DNA from: Artemisia argyi
Taxonomy: Eukaryota; Streptophyta; Magnoliopsida; Asterales; Asteraceae
DNA length: 64,000 nt
NCBI GenBank assembly: GCA_030686995.1
Contig: JARVZY010002408.1
Coordinates: forward strand, 310,001 to 374,000
Direction: 5' to 3'
Part shown: positions 21,322-32,400 of the stretch, piece after piece
Layout: every line of letters begins with the position of its first letter
Position numbering within the stretch: position 1 is the first letter of the stretch
Made by a program: the position numbers and the translations under genes
The notes under the pieces: generated by a model
What the model was told of the DNA's origin: nothing
What the model saw: the letters and a program-made list of their open reading frames with translations, nothing else
Databases searched by the model: none

Positions 21322-21344
21322 TAGGGTCCTACTAATGGCGCCAC
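21322..21344 (-). other. Primer binding site of Tat element
   Basis: Minus strand reads TGGCGCCATTAGTAGGACCC next to the LTR end. TGGCGCC primer sites are common in Tat elements, where the rest usually continues GTCTGTGGGAA, so this copy has diverged. Confidence 0.6.
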
Positions 21345-21345
21345 T

Positions 21346-21836
21346 TGTTGATACAAAAGTTGGGCGTTCCTAGTTTGGGCTCTTGCTCTCGTACTAATTA
21401 GCTCTTAATGCTTGAAACCTGCGCACTAAGAAAATAAACAAACACTGTTAGGCTTATCGTGGGATTGTCTCCCACGATTATCCTCCGGTGTGAGAGTAAG
21501 TAATCAGTTTTAGGGTTACCATAAAGAGTTAGGGTTTGTGAATCGTACCTTTAATGAGAATTATGTCATTCCTTATATAGGCGTAGAATCCTTGTAGGTT
21601 TCGTGCTCCTTACGTTTCGCACGCATGGTGCTTATCCGGTCCAAGGATCCTTATCCGTCAATAGAAGATCCTTATCTAGACCATAAATAGTTTGATTGGG
21701 CTTGGGACTACGTGAACCCAATCCCTTTGGTAATGTGGCCCAATTCATTGTTATAATAGCCCACTCATGGTGGATTTGGGCCTTAGTAATGTTTATCATT
21801 TATGCTTGTGGCCCAAATATAGACTATACATCATCA
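21346..21836 (-). repeat. 5' LTR of Tat element
   Basis: About 491 bases, TGTTGATAC at the inner end and CATCATCA at the outer end on the plus strand. On the minus strand a TATA box (CTATATAAGG, near 21573-21582) is preceded upstream by three CCTTATCC/CCTTATCT motifs (about 21630-21690). The outer end abuts Copia B gag coding sequence. Confidence 0.7.
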
Positions 21837-23370
21837 TTACTAATAACTCACCAAGGTAATAGTCACGTCAAATATAATAAAATAGATTTACTTGTTCAAA
21901 AATATGAGCAATTCACGATTCCGGAAGAGGAATCAATTGATAATGCTTTCGCTAGATTTAACACTATCATCACAAGTTTAAAAGCACTTGATGAGAATTT
22001 TTCTAGTAAGAATTTTGTTAGGAATTTTCTTAGGGCTCTTCACCCAAAATGGCGAGCTAAAGTGACGGCTATTGAAGAATCAAAAAATTTGTCAACGTTA
22101 CAACTTGATGAATTAATTGGAAACTTGAAAGTCTATGAAGTAATTATAAAGAAGGACTCCGAAATGGTCAAAGGAAAATGAGAGCAAAGCAAGTCAATCG
22201 CCTTGAAAGCTAGAAAGGAATCTAGTAACGAAGATAGCTCATCTTCCGAAAGTGATGACGAAGAATACGCCATGGCCGTAAGAGATTTCAAGAAATTCTT
22301 CAAAAGGCGAGGAAGATTCGTTTGACAACCACATGATAAAAGGAGAGCATCTCAAAAGAATAAAGATGACAAGAATACCAAGACTAAAAGAAAGTGTTTC
22401 AAATGTGGTGATCCAAATCATCTCATCGGAAAATGTCCAATGATGTCAAGAGATAAAAATCAAAGAGCATTTGTTGGAGGAACTTGGAGTTATAGTGATG
22501 AGGAGGAGAAAGAAACGACAAAAGAAGAAAAGTGTCTTATGGCTAAAACATCAAGCGAGGTACGTTCCGAAATCGAATACTTTAGTGATGAGAATCTATC
22601 GTTAGACGAAAATGATTTAGATAATGAGTATAATAGACTATGCAAATTAGGACAACAAGTAATGACTAAAAACAAATCACTAAAACGCATAAACAACCAA
22701 TTAGAAAGTGAAATACTAGAACTTAAAATTAAAATACATAAATTAGAAAAAGGCAAAGAAATTGTTGAAGAATGTAAATTATGTCAAGAGCTTAAAAGTG
22801 AAAATGAAATACTTAGAGAAAAAATTTGTAAACTTGATCAATTTGAAAATAGTAGTAACTAACTTAAGAAAATAATAAGCATTCAAAGAACATCCGGAGA
22901 CAAAACCGGCTTAGGATTTAACCCAATTGAAGCTTCAACTAGTGAAACAAAATATGTTAAGTTTGAAAGCGAATCTAGTAAACCAACATCCTTAGAAAAA
23001 CATCCCAAATACATACTCATAAATAATAAGAAAATACCTCTTGCTAGTGATGAAGAAATAAAAATTTTTATAAACCATCTTTAAAAACCGTTGTAGGATC
23101 CTCTAAACCTAAAACAAGATCTAAAACTCCACCACCTAAGAAGCCAAATAATTCTTATCCTAGATCTGTAACACCTCAACCATGAAGAAACTAAAATAAA
23201 CAAAACTACAACAACCCTAGTAATCAAATGTGGAACTATCAGCCAAGTTACAACCCTTGGGGGATACTACCACATTTCATACATCCTAGCCAAATGTTGA
23301 ACATGTTTGGACAAAACAACTTTGGACCAAAGAGGCAATGGGGACCAAATAGCTAGATCAACATTCTTTA
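21837..23370 (+). pseudogene. gag: Copia B gag, two TGA stops
   Basis: One frame runs from 21837 to TAA 22860 with only two interruptions, TGA at 22179-22181 and TGA at 22323-22325. Features: UBN2-type gag domain ([49 protein letters not shown]), Ser/Asp-rich linker, zinc knuckle [15 protein letters not shown] near 22395-22440, an acidic stretch, and a coiled coil ([20 protein letters not shown]). Decayed downstream sequence to about 23370 continues the gag-to-protease linker, with QMWNYQPSYNPWG-type Asn/Tyr/Pro-rich residues. Both TGAs sit where CGA (Arg) is expected, so both look like C-to-T changes. No protease follows. Confidence 0.8.
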
Positions 23371-23553
23371 CAACTACCTTGGAGTTCTACCACCATAGAC
23401 TTTTGCAAATTCTATTTATCATCTTCAAGATTTAGAAGATTTTTTTTTTAAGACAGCCGGGTACGCCATTCTTTCTCTACTCATTGCCATGCGTAGATGA
23501 ATTTTGTTTTTGGATGCTTAGCTTGCGTAGATAATTTATTTCCTTCTTTCTCT

Positions 23554-23658
<105 letters not shown>

Positions 23659-23967
23659 GTGCACATAACCTAGATACGTCATTAGTTGACTTTCTAGAAC
23701 TCTAGGAAATTGTTCGTTATCGAACCTTTTCCTTCCCCCTATTGGCCCTTTTGAACTTTGACGTTCAACTCGAAAATCTTTTATGTCCACTATTAGAAAA
23801 CTCATGATGATGGAGAGATGTGAGGTAAGTGGATCAACATAAAAGTAGAACGCCTTCGCACAAGAAAGCTATGGATGAAACAAATTCCTTTCGCTGACAA
23901 AACTTATCTTCGTCATCATTTCTCAACTCCACCTAATAACCCACAATTTATTCACACTTACACATAA

Positions 23968-23968
<1 letters not shown>

Positions 23969-24043
<75 letters not shown>
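23969..24043. repeat. (TA)n microsatellite, about 37 units
   Basis: Second pure TA run, 310 bases after the first. Confidence 0.97.
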
Positions 24044-24053
<10 letters not shown>

Positions 24054-24278
24054 TTCCCGAACACTTCTCAAATCCTCCATTAACTTGACGCCTTGATCAT
24101 TTTATCCGAAATTGTCAAAGATACATTTTAATTAACGAAACGTTAATTAAAAATTGTCAAGTACTTCATCATCGTGCCAATAAATTCCTACGTATTTTTG
24201 ATATATTATAAATCTAATTATATACGTATAAATATGTTTGTTCTAGAAACTAAACCGCGAAAAATCAAAAATTAATGA

Positions 24279-24351
24279 GCGGCCCCCTTAATGTTTAAGG
24301 GGACCGGCTTGTTATCGAGGGCGGTCCCCTTAATGTTTAAGGGGGCCGGCC
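24279..24351. promoter_or_regulatory. Pair of GGCGGYCCCCTTAA palindromes
   Basis: Two imperfect hairpins in tandem. In 24279-24308, GCGGCCCCCTTAA pairs with TTAAGGGGACCGGC. In 24320-24351, GGCGGTCCCCTTAA pairs with TTAAGGGGGCCGGCC. Each has a 3-4 base loop. The same motif recurs at 27002-27088 and 28772-28808. Confidence 0.7.
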
Positions 24352-24531
24352 TACTGAAACTTTCAAAATCGTTTTTCTCATTAAATCTTTTGCCAAACAC
24401 TCCATTTGTTCATACCTATCCTACTCCTTTCTGCTGTAAACGAACCAAAATAACCAAAACCATCATAATCCTTCACCAAATCACCAATCCGGGGTTGTTT
24501 CACAAGGGGCAAACGTATAACAACATCTCTT

Positions 24532-25447
24532 GTAAGTTTTTCAACATACATTTCATCAAATTTCATTCAATATAGTATCTAATCAATAATTAGGTATTTT
24601 ATTAAAAATTATTTTAATCCGAATTTTAGTAAAATTGAGGTTAGAAATTGAATAACCAAATGCTTCCCATAGGATTAGAATGTAGTATTGCAACTCAAAC
24701 TAAGTCTAACACATCATATTGTCAAAATTTCTAATCGCCCATAAACCCTTGCTAATATCATTTTTCAAAAACCACATTGTTGATATAACTCTTAAAAACT
24801 AGTTAAAACTTACTACATTATAGTGGTTTAATGTTTTAAACAATCAAAACATACTTTTCAAATCTTTGTAAAAAGTTTCATGAAGACAACATGGCCGTTT
24901 GGTTCATGAACAAATCATACTTAAATGAATTTATTTAAAACTTAAAACTAGTTGTTAAACTTATTAACATAATTCTTGTCTATAGAAGTCATAAAGATAT
25001 ATAATCAATATATATATTGATGTTTTGGTAGATATTCATCTAGTTAAGGGAGCGTTTGGTTTAACTTGAAAAAAGATATTTTGAAAACCAAAATTCATAT
25101 TTTCACTTTCTAAACAAGCTTTATGTTAGTCAAACTCGTAAGAAATAGCAAGATACATAACCTAATATAAATCTAGCCAAAGTTCGAAATGAATTATGAT
25201 ATCTAAAGTGATGTTTGGATAGTCTTGATATTATATCGAACTAGTTCCACAACTACACTTTTACATCATAAGATACATTTTAAACGAGCTTAAAATTAAA
25301 AACTAGGAATATTATGAAGCTACTTCCTAGGATATTTTTTTTGGTCAAAGTAGGCTTCCGTTCCACATGTATTGCATATATTTATATATAACATAGGCAT
25401 GTTAATTGTTTTTGTCATAATTTTATTTTTGTTGTTATATTGTTTAG
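24532..25447 (+). other. Probable 5'-UTR intron of Copia B accessory gene 1
   Basis: Donor TGTAAGTTT at 24531-24539 and acceptor TTGTTTAG ending at 25447, six bases before the ATG. The 916-base interior is AT-rich and non-coding. Splice use is inferred from consensus only. Confidence 0.45.
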
Positions 25448-25453
25448 GTGAAA

Positions 25454-26665
25454 ATGCCTAAAACCACGGTTGGTAACGTTTCTAAAACCAAACAATACAT
25501 TCCTCAAGTTTCCTCCACTCCCGGCATATCTCCTGCCGTTGCATGTTTCTATCGTCCCATTGAAAATAGAAACATTCACGAGGGTAGAATTGTTGATCCA
25601 TTCTACTATGAATCCGATCAAATTGAACGAATGTTCACCAATATCCATCTTAACTGTCTTTTCAAAATCAACGAACAAATCATTCCTCACTTTGTCCTCG
25701 ACTTCTACAGCCAAGTGACGGTGCAAACCGATCCCTATGGCCATATCCTCATTTCTTTCATGATCCAACATCAATTCATCACTCTTACTCTTGCTCAGTT
25801 TGGACAAATCCTCAGAATCCCATACAACGGTCAAGCCGTATACTCTAATGAATGGGATCTTTCCTCACTTGAACGAAATCGTCCTCAGGATGGTCCATAC
25901 TATTCTGAGATTCCAAGTCCTGAAGATATTCATCGACTGCCTGAACTAGAACGTGGTACCACTAGTTGCAAAATCAAGTCGAAGAATGTCAATATTCATG
26001 AAAATCAAATTCTTCTCAAAGAGCTAAGCCCTGACATGAAAAATTAGGAAGAACTCATTCGCGAGAATGCGTTTGGTACCGGCGGTCACCATGATCATCT
26101 CATGGCTAGTATCGCCCACATGTTGTATTGTGTAGTTGCTGAAGAAAACTACAATCTGGCTTATCTCTTTGTCCATCAAATCATGACTGCCAAAAACACT
26201 CCTAATTCCAATCTTCCTTATGGTATGTTCCGTACTCGACTTTATCGTCATATCATGGAACAATACCCAGATCTTCGAAATGATTTCTATGTGCATGTTC
26301 ATCCCACTTTGAACCAACTCACTCATGTTCGTACTCGTCGATCTCGATGTGACAAAGGAAAATCTCATGGTCCTTTGTTTTCTATGCCTCGTGGTTCAAC
26401 ATCTCATCGAGGTAATGATCATGATGAGGAGGAAAACACCTCGCGTGTTAGTACCCCATCTCCCACTACCTATATTGATGATCTCCCTGATCTTGATTAT
26501 ACTGAATATCAAATTCCTCTTCCTCATGAACGTACCGATGAACTCCTCTTCACCCGTCAAATGTCCTTAATGAACCGAACTCAGCAAATGCACGAAGAAG
26601 TTAGAGGAGGATACAAGTCCGTAGGAAAGATGTTCAGGAAGATGATGGGCAAGAAGAAGAAATAG
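25454..26665 (+). pseudogene. Copia B accessory gene 1 (putative plant transposon protein domain), one TAG
   Basis: ATG at 25454, directly after a probable splice acceptor. A frame of about 403 codons is broken once by TAG at 26045-26047; both halves are in the same frame. The first half holds FVLDFYSQVTVQTDPYGHIL, FITLTLAQFGQILRIPYNG and the PSPEDI segment, which match the 'putative plant transposon protein' domain (as I recall, PF20167) found in retroelement-linked plant ORFs. After the stop, EELIRENAFGTGGHHDHL, CVVAEENYNLAYLFVHQI and NLPYGMFRTRLYRHIMEQY continue the same protein. The C-terminus is basic and Ser-rich, ending MGKKKK. There is no membrane segment. It may be a DNA- or RNA-associated accessory protein of the element; function unknown. 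Confidence 0.7.
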
Positions 26666-27001
26666 AGTTGTTGATGTGAAGCTACTTAATAATATTATTG
26701 AACTATTAGCCATTTGTGTGTTTTTTTATTCGGAAATACTTGTGTTCTTTCATGTTTGTTTCTTGAATGTTGCTTAGGTTTTAACTATTATCATGCTAAG
26801 ACCTTGATTATAACTTAATGCTATTATTATGTTTCTTTTAATTTGGCTTATAATATTTTAGTTTGCATGCATGATTTATTATATTATGCTTATATTTCAT
26901 CATTCCTAGAGTATATGCTTCAAATATAGCTTGCTGGAAACATACATTTGAAAACCAACCCATTTCTGCAAATTTTTTATTTCTGGTCGCCTGGGAAAAC
27001 A
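26666..27001. other. Non-coding, 3' trailer of accessory gene 1
   Basis: AT-rich, no gene seen. It leads into the long palindrome upstream of accessory gene 2. Confidence 0.5.
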
Positions 27002-27088
27002 CCAGATGGGTGGCCCTTTTAATTTTCCTAGGCGGTCCCCTTAATTATTAAGGGGGGCGGCCTACAATTAAGGGGACTGGCCATCTGG
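27002..27088. promoter_or_regulatory. Nested 87-bp palindrome upstream of accessory gene 2
   Basis: Inner hairpin: AGGCGGTCCCCTTAA with TTAAGGGGGGCGGCCT (27030-27063). Outer arms: CCAGATGGGTGGCCCTTTTA (from 27002) with TTAAGGGGACTGGCCATCTG (to 27088). It lies about 140 bases upstream of the TATA box of accessory gene 2. Confidence 0.75.
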
Positions 27089-27225
27089 AACTGGGTTTAC
27101 TGTTTTCTTTTGCATCTTGTGACCTCTTTCTCTAGTAACAGCTACCATTTCTCCTTATAACCCAATTGATTTTAGAATCTCCTTAAACCATTTCAAAAAC
27201 TTACCTAAATCAACCATTTTCATAT

Positions 27226-27232
27226 TATAAAT
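27226..27232 (+). promoter_or_regulatory. TATA box of accessory gene 2
   Basis: TATAAAT 60 bases upstream of ATG 27292, with a CT/A-rich leader between. Confidence 0.55.
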
Positions 27233-27291
27233 TCCCTCCAAATAAACAATCTTCATCTCATTATTCATCATCTCTTTCAACCTAAACCATC

Positions 27292-27893
27292 ATGTCTCCA
27301 CCAAGCACCTCCAACTCTAAGGCCTCAAAGAAACAAAAGATTGTTATCATCCCTCCAAAACAACTCTTCATTGACTTAACTAATGAAGAAAACACAACTC
27401 CATCACCTCCACTTAAATGCTCATCTCCAAGTGCACCAAATACACCATCCAAAACAACTTCCACTCATGGAACTTCCTCATCTTCTATACCTTCAACTTC
27501 ATCAATCAATGACTACATAAACTCACACTTGTCATCACCACAAGCATCATCACCACATCTTACACAAGAACCTCTTTCCACCGAACTTACCATATCACTT
27601 TCACCAATAACACCACTTGATGCTCATGTCTCATCTCCACCAATTACACCACCATTCTTTGTCAATCCCGTACCTTGGAGCTTACTTGAAGCTCATGGTG
27701 ATACTTGCCTTTATTGCATCCATAACCAACCATAATCTTTGGTCTTAGAGATGAAATTCAATATATGTTTTCATATATTGAACAATTGCTAACCAACCCA
27801 CCACCACCACCACCTCCACCATCCTCACCTATTATTCCACCACCACAATCTTCACCCATTTCTCCACCATCACCATCTTGCTCTCCAAAATAA
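27292..27893 (+). pseudogene. Copia B accessory gene 2, Ser/Pro-rich, one frameshift
   Basis: ATG 27292. The first frame stops at 27733-27735, but the next frame continues the same protein (FGLRDEIQYMFSYIEQLL then a Pro-rich tail) to TAA 27891-27893, so a 1-base indel near 27725 is likely. Basic N-terminus (SKASKKQK), then PPKQLFIDLTNEE, a long Ser/Thr/Pro-rich low-complexity middle, a CLYCIHNQ Cys pair, a short helical segment, and a poly-Pro tail. I recall similar low-complexity ORFs next to retroelement genes in Asteraceae. Function unknown. It has its own TATA box and AATAAA (27913-27918), so it looks like an independent transcription unit. Confidence 0.6.
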
Positions 27894-27912
27894 GCATATG
27901 CTATGCTTAATG

Positions 27913-27918
27913 AATAAA
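27913..27918 (+). terminator. AATAAA poly(A) signal of accessory gene 2
   Basis: AATAAA 20 bases after the corrected stop codon at 27891-27893. Confidence 0.5.
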
Positions 27919-28380
27919 ACTCTTACCACCCTTTTGTTTGCAAGCTCTATGAAGCCCATGTACTCTTTGCATGATGGAGTACTATTCTAGTTGTTGTATT
28001 ATCTAGTTGTTATTCTCATTGTAATCTCTCTTGATGTTACATGTATTGTTGTGTTTTTACACAACTTTTGCTTTAATATTAATGCTTCTATTTAATGATG
28101 TTTGTTTATATTGTTGTCACTTTATATATGATTGCATGTATATACTTGTGCTTCTAATATTTTTGTTTTCCAAGGATTCCATAGCTCGTCTCCTTGGTGC
28201 CCCTGAACGAGGGGGAGTACACATCAAGGGGGGGTTCTCGTCCCGTCAATATTTCACGATTGAAACTTGTTGGCAAAACCTATTTGAATATACAAAAAGG
28301 GGGAGAAGTAAATATAAACTCACTAAAATACTTGTTTAAAAACAAAATTTTGATTTAATGAGTTAAATTTTGTAATCATC

Positions 28381-28808
28381 AAAAAGGGGGAGATTGTTGA
28401 TATACATAATGCTTAAAAATGTTATTAATATTTTTCAATAACTATACATTTTGATAATCACAAAATGTAAACTAAATTAAGTCAAGATTATGACGTAAAC
28501 AAGTATTTAGTGACAAATATTTACTTTTAAAACAAATATCACTTAAGGTTTGTATAAACTAAGCATCTTATACATTACATGATCAAAGGGAGTATTTTCT
28601 TAACACAAAACATTTTATAAAATGACATTAACATTTTATATGTTTTAGTAAATCATTTTTTGTATTGTTTTATTAAACCACAAAGATATGATTTCAAATT
28701 TCCAACCAAAAAGGGCAAAATCTCTCCAGAAAAACCTTTCCCACAAAAAGACAAACAAACCAAACGTTCTGGAGGGGGCGGCCCCCTTAATTCCTGAGCG
28801 GCCCCCTT
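28381..28808 (+). repeat. Polypurine tract and first part of Copia B 3' LTR
   Basis: AAAAAGGGGGAGA (28381-28393) is followed by the LTR start TGTTGATATAC at 28395. The LTR runs to the hairpin-rich GGCGGCCCCCTTAA segment (28772-28808), where the minus-strand Athila-like element begins. The stretch 27919-28380 before it is non-coding trailer. Confidence 0.65.
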
Positions 28809-29139
28809 GTTTGTCCTCCCTCTACACTTAAGTTGAACATTGCCCTCAATGTGAAAGACTGAAAAAAATAAAAATAGGATAATCGAGAAAAAAGTTCAAA
28901 ACTTCCCGGAGCAATGGAATTTGATAAGAAATATGTCAGCAAGCATCCATATAGCTCATACAACCTGCAAAAATAAACAAACAAAAACACACAAAAATAT
29001 TTTTGGATATTTTTTAACCAAGGTAAAAACGCCTCCACACTTAAATTAAAAAATATTTTTTAAAATCACGGGTTGCCTCCCGAGAAGCGCTTGTTTTTGT
29101 AAGAGGAGTCTTAAGCTACACTCGCAAAAATGTTGTTTT
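28809..29139 (-). other. Post-pol trailer with two conserved motifs
   Basis: Non-coding. On the minus strand it carries AAGCGCTTCTCGGGAGGCAA (29070-29092, with CCC following) and, near 28815-28855, an ACAATGTTCA-type block (here GCAATGTTCAACTTAAGTGT). Both recur in element D at 53010-53032 and 53816-53850. Confidence 0.55.
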
Positions 29140-30120
29140 TTAATTTTTTGGAAAGAGAAGAGTCGATTCCTCCCTTCTATCATTGAAACTTTCTTCTTCA
29201 TGATATAATTTGAGTATGTGTCCATTTATAATAAAAGTGTTTTCATTTTTTACATATAATTCCATATATCCGGAAGGATATTGGTGTTTAACTACATATG
29301 GCCCAAGCCAACGTGATTTCAATTTAGGTTGTTTAAATTTATATTTAGAATGAACTAGTAGTACTTTTTCTCCTTTGATGAATTCTTTTCTTATTTTAAC
29401 TTTCGATCATGCCAAATTTTTGTTCTTTCTTTATATAGTGTAAAATTTTCATAAGCATGTAAACGGAACTCGTCTAACACATGTAATTGGAACATTCATT
29501 TTTCTCCGGCTGCTATCAAGTCGGTGTTACTATTTTTAAGTGCCCAATATGCACGATGTTCAAGTTCGATTGGCAAATGACAAGCTTTTCCATATATTAA
29601 TTTATAAGGTGTTGTTCCAGTAGTTGTTTTGTATGCTGTGTGGAAAGCCCACAGAGCGTCATCCAATGTTTTAAACCATATAGCAGGGTCGTCTTTTACC
29701 GTTGTTTCAAGGATTCTTTTTAGAGCCCTGTTTGTGTTTTCTTCTTGACCACTAGTTTGAAGATGATACGAAGTAGAAAAACGATGGTTAACATCATACT
29801 TTTTCATTGTTTTTTCCATCATATGATTGCAAAAGTTTGTTCCTCTGTTGCTAATTAAAGCTTTTGGGACTCCAAAACGACAAAAGAGTTTTTTAAGGAA
29901 TGTTATTACGACTCTAGCATCATTAGTTTGAAGAGCTTGGGCCTCCGCCCATTTTGAAACATAATCAATTGCAACCAATATGTATTTGAATTTATTAGAT
30001 TTTGGGAAAGGACCCATAAAATCTATTCCCCATATATCGAATATTTCACACACTTGGATGTAATTTAAAGGCATCTCGTCTTGTTTCGATGTATTTCCGA
30101 TTTTTTGACATGGTTCGCAA
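29140..30120 (-). pseudogene. pol: Athila-like integrase
   Basis: Two minus-strand frames (29496-30074 and 29140-29322). Core: [20 protein letters not shown] (first Asp) and [10 protein letters not shown], where the second catalytic position is Asn rather than the usual Asp, then [16 protein letters not shown] and the [20 protein letters not shown] segment. The second frame is the C-terminal domain (KSRWLGPYVVKHQYPSGYME). A frame break lies between 29322 and 29496. It is likely non-functional. Confidence 0.8.
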
Positions 30121-30158
30121 AGGCGAACTACAATGGTTTTGGACAGAACAAGATATGA

Positions 30159-31260
30159 TCAAAATTTATTGAATGAAAATACTACAACCATCAATTCTTT
30201 TTCTGTTATTGTATAATTTTGTTGTGCTGCATTTAATGTTCTGGTTGCAAAATATATTGGATGAAAATGTTTTTCTTTTCTTTGGCCAAGTACTGATCCA
30301 ACAGCACTTTCACGAGCATCACACATTAGCTCAAATAGAAGATTCCAATTTGGACTTGCTATGATGGGTGTGCTTGTAAGTTTTTCTTTTAAAGTTTCAA
30401 ATACTTTCACGCATTCTTCATTAAATTCGAATGAAACATCTTTTTCAAGCAATTTTGTGAGAGGTTTAGTTATTTTGGAGAAGTCTTTTATAAATCTTCT
30501 GTAAAAACCGGCGTGTCCTAGAAAACTTCTAACACCCTTGATATTAGTAGGAGGCGGTAGTTTTGCAATAACATCGATTTTTTCTTTGTCAACTTATAAT
30601 CCTGCTCCCGACACTTTATGTCCGAGCACTATACCTTCTTTAACCATGAAGTGACATTTTTCCCAATTAAGGACTAAATTAGCTTCCTCACATCTTCTAA
30701 GCATTTTATCTAATTTGACTAAACAACTTTTGAAAGAGTCTCCGAAAACAGAGAAATCGTCCATGAAAACTTCCATAGATTCTTCGATCATATCATGAAA
30801 TATTGCAATCATGCACCTTTGGAAGGTATCAGGTGCGTTACTTAAGCCAAAAGGCATTCGTCTGTACGCATATGTTCCAAAAGGGCATGTGAAAGTTGTT
30901 TTTTCTTGGTCAAGAGGATCAATAGGAATTTGAAAGTATCCAAAAAAAGCATCGAGAAAACAGAAGTATTTGTTTCCTGCCAGTCTTTCCAACATTTGAT
31001 CCATAAAAGGTAAGGGAAAATGATCTTTGGCGGTAGCATCATTGAGTTTTCGGTAGTCAATACAAACTCTCCAACCAGTAATTGTTCTGGTGGGAACTAA
31101 CTCATCATTCTCATTTGTGACCACGGTGATACCACCTTTCTTTGGTACACAATGAATAGGGCTTACCCATGGGCTATCGGCAATGGGATAAATAATTCCG
31201 GCATCAAGGAGTTTTATTATTTCTTTTTTTTACTACTTCTTTCATATTAGGATTTAATCT
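30159..31260 (-). pseudogene. pol: Athila-like reverse transcriptase and RNase H
   Basis: 30594-31124: GWRVCIDYRKLNDATAKDHF, FCFLDAFFGYFQIPI, YRRMPFGLSNAPDTFQRCM, and EVFMDDFSVFG (the YXDD box as FMDD). Upstream, to about 31260, an adjacent frame has the PWVSPIHCVPKKGG start. 30159-30452: RNase H LMCDARESAVGSVLGQ, TEKELMVVVF. Frames are separated by stops near 30590 and 31130. Confidence 0.8.
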
Positions 31261-31365
31261 TCTTTGTTTTTGGACTATAGGTTTCTTATCATTCAACATT
31301 TGTATTTTATGTTTGCAAAATGAAGGACAGATTTCAGGAATATCTGAAGTTTTCCAAGTAAAAGC

Positions 31366-32400
31366 TCATTTATGTCTTTTAAGAATAGTTACTAAGTCTG
31401 TTTTATTCTTTTTTGTAAGTTCAGAAGATATTATCACACGAAGTAATGATGTTCCTTCTAGAAAAGCATACTCAAGATGTTTTGGGAGTGGTTTGAGTTC
31501 AAGATCAGTTGGGGGTTCCTCTACAGATTTCTTTATTTTGTATTCTGTATTAAAGGTGATTTGTTCGAAAATGATTTCTTCTTCTTCTTCGGTTTCGATT
31601 TCTTCGATATTCATGGCCATAAATTCGTCAAATTCAGCATAGAGTTTTTCTTCAAGAATTGTACCTTGAATAGTATGAAGAACTTTCATTCCTTCATTTA
31701 GCAAATTGTCGAAATCCTTTTCAAGAATTTCATCAATAACGTCAATGCTAAAACAGGTGTCATCATTAGAGTAGGAATGTTTCATGGCTGAGTTAATTGA
31801 AAAAGATATTCTTTCTTCTCCAACTCTGAGATTTAGTTTCATTTGTTTGACTCAAATTATAGCGTCAGCTGTGTGTAAGAATGGTCTTCCTAGAATTAGA
31901 GGAACTTTGCCGTCTTCCTCCATTTCTAAGATAACGAAGTCAACGAGAAAGGTGAATTTTCCTACTTCGACTAGCATGTTTTCTGCTATCCCAACAGGAT
32001 ATTGAAAAGAACGGTCGGCTAATCGAATGCTTATTTTAGTAGGTTTGAGGGTTTCCAGAGAAAGTTTAGCATAGAGAGAATATGGCATAAGATTTATGCT
32101 TGCGCCAAGATCGGCCAAGGCGTTGCAAGAGAATGTTTTGCCAAAATTACATGGAATGAGAAAACTTCCGGGATCTCCCAATTTAGGTGGAACTTTACTT
32201 TGAATTATAGCTGAAGAAATCGCTTAGATAGGCTGTGGATATTTGTTCTAATTTGTTTTTGTTACTTACAAGTTCTTTTAGAAATTTTCCACAATTTGGC
32301 ATTCCTACAATGACATCAATTAATGGAACATTGATTCGAACAGCACGAATCATGCCTAGGAATTTCCCATATTGCGCTTCCATTTTTTCTTTCCTAAGAC
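31366..32400 (-). pseudogene. pro: Athila-like protease and spacer
   Basis: 31852-32181 holds the aspartic protease with ALADLGASINLMPYSLYAKL and the later flap/C-terminal VPLILGRPFLHTADAII. 31366-31842 is the spacer before reverse transcriptase (PPTDLELKPLPKHLEYAFL). 32195-32383 is the preceding gag tail (IDVIVGMPNCGKFLKEL). Stops separate the three frames. Confidence 0.75.

Larger units (their letters stand above)
8821..21836 (-). mobile_element. Ty3/gypsy Tat-type element, 3' end outside window
   Basis: Minus-strand element: LTR at 21346-21836, primer site with TGGCGCC, gag, protease, reverse transcriptase, RNase H, integrase, then an opposite-strand spliced gene (9180-15326). Reverse transcriptase before integrase is the gypsy order. 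A second RNase H domain (FTNGSSC...NNEAEYEAL) and an antisense ORF downstream of pol are features known from the Tat lineage (Retand, Grande, RIRE2). Coding parts are degenerate. Copia A occupies the left end, so the 3' LTR is expected further left. The right LTR end abuts Copia B gag sequence, showing insertion into B. Confidence 0.75.
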
